From assembly GCA_003164305.1 (NCBI GenBank), contig PLSZ01000329.1, forward strand, positions 3,524-20,035: a stretch of DNA of 16,512 nt. Reading direction: 5' to 3'. Source of the DNA: Acetobacteraceae bacterium. Lineage in GTDB: Bacteria > Pseudomonadota > Alphaproteobacteria > Acetobacterales > Acetobacteraceae. The position numbers and the translations under genes are program-made. Positions 15,179 through 16,512 of this stretch are shown in pieces (the first letter of the stretch is position 1; every line of letters starts with the position of its first letter). Under the pieces are notes generated by a model. That model made no database searches, was not told the DNA's origin, and was given only the letters and a program-made list of their open reading frames with translations.

Positions 15179-15210
15179 CCCGCGCGCCGCCGGGTTACGC
15201 GGCGCGCGGG
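15179..15210 (-). promoter_or_regulatory. 12-bp GC hairpin between the lipoprotein and patatin genes
   Basis: CCCGCGCGCCGC at 15179-15190 is a perfect inverted copy of GCGGCGCGCGGG at 15199-15210, with the loop at 15191-15198. On the transcript the stem ends 13 bases before the patatin ATG, directly next to the GGAG ribosome binding site. No U-run follows, so plain termination is unlikely. It may stabilise the upstream lipoprotein message or limit ribosome access or read-through to the patatin gene; the role is inferred. Confidence 0.5.
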
Positions 15211-15229
15211 TCAGTTCAGCCGGTGGGGG

Positions 15230-16282
15230 TCAGTGAACGGCGGCGACACGGCGTACGGGTGTTGAGGCCGCCGCCGGGCGTGGCAGGCCGGCAAGGTAGC
15301 CTTGCAGCAGACTCTGACAGAAACGGCTGCTCAGCATTTCATTGCTGGAGCCCCCTCTGCCAACCCGCGCCGGCGTCGTGTCGTCGGCCGAAGCGATGCA
15401 GGCGGCGATCACCGGACCGGTCGCGCCCAGTGTCAGATAATTCTTCTGCATCTCCTCCAGCGCCTGGGCCACCGCGGTGGGATCGGACGCGGTCGTTACA
15501 CTCGTGGTGGACGTCGCCGGTGAGGCGGGTTTGCCGGCCACGGGTGTCGCGGGAGCGGTGGGAGTGGCCGATGGCGTCGCGGGCGGGGTCGCGGGCTGAA
15601 CCGTCGTAACGGTGGCCGCGTCCGTCGCGGTGATCAGCAACGGCCCCCCGGAGAGCGAGGCCAGCCGCACCGGCACGTCCGCCGCCGCGGGGTTCGCCTT
15701 CGCGGTCTGGGTCGCGGCGGCGCCGGCCGCTTTCGGCGCCGGCGTAGTGCCGGAGCCACCGGACGGATTGAGGCTGGCGGTGAGTGTGACGGGTGCCGGC
15801 CGGGTCGAGGCGATCATGTCCTCTCCCAGCATCAGCGTCACCAGCAACTCGCCATAGCGGCCGAGCGCGAGGGCATAGGCGCTGTCACCGATCGCGCCAT
15901 TGGCCCAGGCTTCACACAGCCGGTAGGTGCTGTCGCGCAGCGCGATCACGCCGGGGACCCGGCCGGCGAGTTCCATCGCCTGCTCCACGGTCTGACTGTC
16001 GAGGGCACCTTGCCCGCTGGCGGTGCTCGAGACGTTGGCGCTGGCGCTCAACGACAGCGCGGTCGATAGCGCCTTCGCGACGTCGGGTGAGGGTTCGGTG
16101 CAGACGGCGCGCCGGCCCGGCGAACCGCCGGGAAGCGGCGGCGGCCGATCGGTGACGATGCGCAGGTCGGCCGATGTGAGCAGCGCCGGCGTGTCGCCGA
16201 TCTGGGCGTTGACATGTTGGGGTTCGGTGCAGCCGGCCAGCAGCACGGCGGCGCAGGCGGGAACGAGAGCGGCGTAACGCAT
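15230..16282 (-). CDS. Lipoprotein with low-complexity linker, unknown function
   Basis: The product is 350 residues; AAGGGG lies 9 bases before the ATG. A short signal peptide ends in lipobox LAGC with C18. The next residue is Thr, not Asp, which predicts outer-membrane sorting. Residues about 58-157 form a helical region (CTEPSPDVAKALSTALSLS, VIALRDSTYRLCEAWANG, YALALGRYGELLVTLMLGEDM) resembling a conserved proteobacterial lipoprotein family of unknown function, by recall. A long Ala/Pro/Thr-rich stretch (about 160-265) follows, typical of a flexible or wall-spanning linker. A second helical part (AQALEEMQKNYLTLG, VIAACIASADD, SRFCQSLLQGYL) ends the protein with two Cys, C295 and C322. It is probably the first gene of a two-gene unit with the patatin protein. 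A functional partnership with that lipid hydrolase is plausible but not shown. Confidence 0.8.
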   Translation of the reverse strand: MRYAALVPACAAVLLAGCTEPQHVNAQIGDTPALLTSADLRIVTDRPPPLPGGSPGRRAVCTEPSPDVAKALSTALSLSASANVSSTASGQGALDSQTVEQAMELAGRVPGVIALRDSTYRLCEAWANGAIGDSAYALALGRYGELLVTLMLGEDMIASTRPAPVTLTASLNPSGGSGTTPAPKAAGAAATQTAKANPAAADVPVRLASLSGGPLLITATDAATVTTVQPATPPATPSATPTAPATPVAGKPASPATSTTSVTTASDPTAVAQALEEMQKNYLTLGATGPVIAACIASADDTTPARVGRGGSSNEMLSSRFCQSLLQGYLAGLPRPAAASTPVRRVAAVH

Positions 16283-16469
16283 GATTTTTGCCCCTTGAGT
16301 TTGTGACGTGGTGAGAAAGTTCGTCTCCGCGCGGCATGCGGTTGCATGAGGCGGCGGTCAGCGTGGGGAGCATCGCTGAAGTAATGTTAGGCCAGCGTGA
16401 TCGTTTTTGGGTTCGATCGAGGCAGCGGGGTGACGGGGATCGCGATTACTGAGGTGCCGGGGTAAGAAC

Positions 16470-16491
16470 GACTCACGGTGGACTCACGGTG
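16470..16491. repeat. Perfect tandem direct repeat, 2 x 11 bases
   Basis: GACTCACGGTG occurs at 16470-16480 and again directly at 16481-16491. It lies about 190 bases upstream of the lipoprotein start, in a 230-base stretch (16283-16512) with no recognised gene. It could be a tandem regulator site or slippage; nothing else supports either. Confidence 0.35.
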
Positions 16492-16512
16492 TCGCAAGCA
16501 GGGTATCGCCGG

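Noticed and set aside
15179..15210. Calling the intercistronic hairpin an intrinsic terminator
   Set aside because: No U-run follows the stem in the direction of transcription, and the downstream gene starts 13 bases later.
15912..16373. A 153-codon minus-strand frame starting upstream of the lipoprotein gene
   Set aside because: It is Arg-rich, overlaps the lipoprotein gene in another frame and lacks any recognisable motif, whereas the lipoprotein has a clear lipobox.

Overview
The window is GC-rich bacterial DNA. It most resembles an alphaproteobacterium of the Acetobacteraceae (acetic acid bacteria and acidophilic relatives). The main reason is a giant repeat-rich surface-type protein that ends in an alphaproteobacterial-style Hint domain. 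That placement is inference from remembered family distributions, not from a search. No rRNA, tRNA, CRISPR array or insertion sequence was recognised.

Left part (1-2309). Two minus-strand genes of lower GC than the rest lie here. One encodes a proteasome-like (Ntn-hydrolase fold) protein that lacks the N-terminal segment where the catalytic Thr should be. The other encodes a secreted protein of unknown function, whose start is best placed at 2107 by a strong ribosome binding site. Small GC hairpins lie in 71-122.

Centre (2310-11415). Three overlapping minus-strand genes form one likely transcription unit driven by a good sigma-70-type promoter at 11367-11395. The first encodes a 2750-residue beta-solenoid protein. 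It carries a duplicated ~290-residue module, T5SS/PEP-CTERM-type repeats, seven GloVer-type repeats (a plausible seven-bladed propeller) and a C-terminal Hint domain. After the Hint domain it continues, in frame, into an 85-residue tail that looks like the C-terminal half of a small unrelated alphaproteobacterial protein. Its stop overlaps the start of a PD-(D/E)XK-nuclease-like gene (ATGA), whose stop in turn overlaps the start of a small Cys/His gene of the 'HGG...KHG' type (TGATG). The simplest reading is that a Hint surface-protein gene was joined by deletion or recombination to the first gene of a small coupled operon. This is the most unusual feature of the window.

Right part (11416-16512). 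Divergent from the giant gene, across 93 bp, is an outer-membrane beta-barrel gene on the plus strand. Converging on it is a minus-strand pair: a lipoprotein with a low-complexity linker, then, 64 bp downstream, a polytopic membrane protein with a C-terminal patatin-type phospholipase domain. A perfect 12-bp GC hairpin sits between these two genes, just ahead of the patatin gene's ribosome binding site. Envelope and surface functions dominate the window. No intergenic stretch exceeds 300 bases; the longest are 12382-12630 (249 bases, one AT-containing hairpin) and 16283-16512 (230 bases, one short tandem repeat, no gene seen).
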